From positions 1 through 40,071 of the forward strand of contig CAIYVW010000019.1 of the NCBI GenBank assembly GCA_903929735.1: 40,071 nucleotides of DNA, given 5' to 3'. Both the position numbers and the translations under genes were made by a program. Source of the stretch: an uncultured bacterium. Lineage in GTDB: Bacteria > Patescibacteriota > Minisyncoccia > Phycocordibacterales > UBA9973. This document shows, one piece after another, positions 39,312-40,071 of the stretch. The first letter of the stretch is position 1; each line of letters starts with the position of its first letter. A model generated the notes under the pieces. It was not told where the DNA came from. It worked only from the letters and a program-made list of their open reading frames with translations, and ran no database searches.

Positions 39312-40071
39312 ATGTCTATAAAAATAACAGCTGAATTAGTTAAAGAATTAAGAGATAGTACAGGAGTTTCTGTAATGCAATGTAAAAATGCGTTAGAAGA
39401 GGCAGAGGGCGACATGGAAAAAGCTCTTATAATTTTGAAAAAGAAATCAAGTAGTATAGCAATGAAAAAGGCAGACCGTGTAGCTCATGATGGAGTTATT
39501 GTTATAATAGAAGAACCTGGTAAATCTCTACTTCTTACTCTTCATTCAGAAACAGACTTTGTAGCTAAAAATAGCGACTTTGTATCACTAGCAAATGAAT
39601 TAGCAACTCTTGCTTGGAAAGAAGGTATAGAAAGTATGAAGGCTAAATCTCTTGATATCATTAACCCAATAGTACAAAAAGTTGGAGAAAAAATTGAACT
39701 AGGAAAGGTCCAAATAGTAAATGGATCAATATTAGGAAGTTATGTTCATGGAGGAAAAAGTGCAGTTATAGTATCACTTACTGGTGGAAGTACTGAACTA
39801 GCTCGTGATATAGCTATGCACATCGCAGCTATGAAGCCAGCATTTATAGAAGCAAAAGACATAACAGAAGATGATAAATCAAAGGTAATAGAAGTATTCG
39901 AGAAAGAAGTTGCAGCCTCTGATAAACCAGAAGAAATAAAAATGAACGAAAAAATTAAACAGCATCTAATTAAATTCAATCAATCAAAAGGTTGGAAAAT
40001 TACAGATAAAGATTTAATAGATACTATTAGAGATGCAGATATAATTTATGAAGAAGATTGTGGTAATAGCA
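39312..40071 (+). CDS. tsf: Elongation factor Ts (partial, 3' end outside window)
   Basis: The frame is open from ATG 39306 or 39312 to the right edge. I prefer 39312, because the protein then begins MSIKITAELVKELRDSTGVS. The N-terminal UBA-like domain contains VMQCKNALEEAEGDMEKALIIL (residues 22-43). The core has LHSETDFVAKNSDFV, the TDFVAKN motif that contacts EF-Tu. MHIAAMKPAFI matches the family's HIAAxxPxxL. EF-Ts recycles EF-Tu-GDP. At least 253 residues are visible. It lies 48 nt after rpsB. Confidence 0.96.
   Translation, partial: MSIKITAELVKELRDSTGVSVMQCKNALEEAEGDMEKALIILKKKSSSIAMKKADRVAHDGVIVIIEEPGKSLLLTLHSETDFVAKNSDFVSLANELATLAWKEGIESMKAKSLDIINPIVQKVGEKIELGKVQIVNGSILGSYVHGGKSAVIVSLTGGSTELARDIAMHIAAMKPAFIEAKDITEDDKSKVIEVFEKEVAASDKPEEIKMNEKIKQHLIKFNQSKGWKITDKDLIDTIRDADIIYEEDCGNS

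Overview
The window is a gene-dense, AT-rich bacterial chromosome segment. It fits a member of the Candidate Phyla Radiation (Patescibacteria, most likely a Parcubacteria-type lineage). This placement is inference from four things: short, stripped-down versions of housekeeping proteins (UvrC without its C-terminal HhH region, 54-aa L33), an archaeal/eukaryal-type ProRS, TraD/HerA-like ATPases with a Cys4 ribbon but no conjugation genes, and tRNA genes without an encoded CCA. No phage, insertion sequence or CRISPR array is visible. Genes are translated with UGA as stop, with one possible exception at 18914.

Layout. 1-3.4 kb (minus): a DUF4105/Lnb-type exported protein cut by the left edge, a DUF2339 polytopic membrane protein, and the 3' half of a sensor kinase. 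The kinase piece abuts, head to head at about 3403-3427, the 3' end of a LytR_C-domain gene on the plus strand. 3.7-7.6 kb (minus): an MgtA-type P-type ATPase, TspO and two hypothetical proteins. 7.7-9.9 kb (plus): miaA, tRNA-Trp and an APH-fold kinase. 10-14.2 kb: rpmG, alr, tRNA-Leu, murB, and a murA with an N-terminal XRE helix-turn-helix domain. 14.3-21.7 kb: a methyltransferase, a lamin-tail/PKD surface protein, two paralogous TraD/HerA-like ATPases, a membrane protein with an in-frame UGA, a nucleotidyltransferase and CutA. 21.8-24.9 kb (plus): an Nramp-related (probably Mg2+) transporter, tRNA-Ala-engB, a possible small ORF and a TMEM175-type channel. 25-28.2 kb (minus): gpsA, ddl, uvrC. 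28.3-33.8 kb: a small hypothetical gene, uvrA, a tRNA-Lys-like gene, uvrB. 33.8-38.4 kb: tgt, mreC and mreB behind proS, forming one tightly packed minus-strand operon with uvrB. 38.4-40.1 kb (plus): rpsB with a structured leader, then tsf, cut by the right edge.

Functionally the window carries peptidoglycan precursor and shape genes (murA, murB, alr, ddl, mreB, mreC), the complete UvrABC excision set, tRNA modification (miaA, tgt), translation factors (rpmG, rpsB, tsf, proS), and two probable Mg2+ transporters.

The most unusual signal is a set of palindromic, in-frame sequence elements inside conserved genes. uvrB has two, uvrC two and tgt one; smaller palindromes sit in miaA and murB. The uvrB and tgt elements share a 51-nt module (44/51 identical by eye, with 28 consecutive identical bases) read in the same frame. 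This resembles the Rickettsia palindromic elements that insert into protein genes, and I do not know of an equivalent described for CPR bacteria. A second pattern is widespread leaderless expression: at least nine genes have a TATAAT-like -10 hexamer, often an extended TGN-TATAAT, only 6-9 nt before the start codon.
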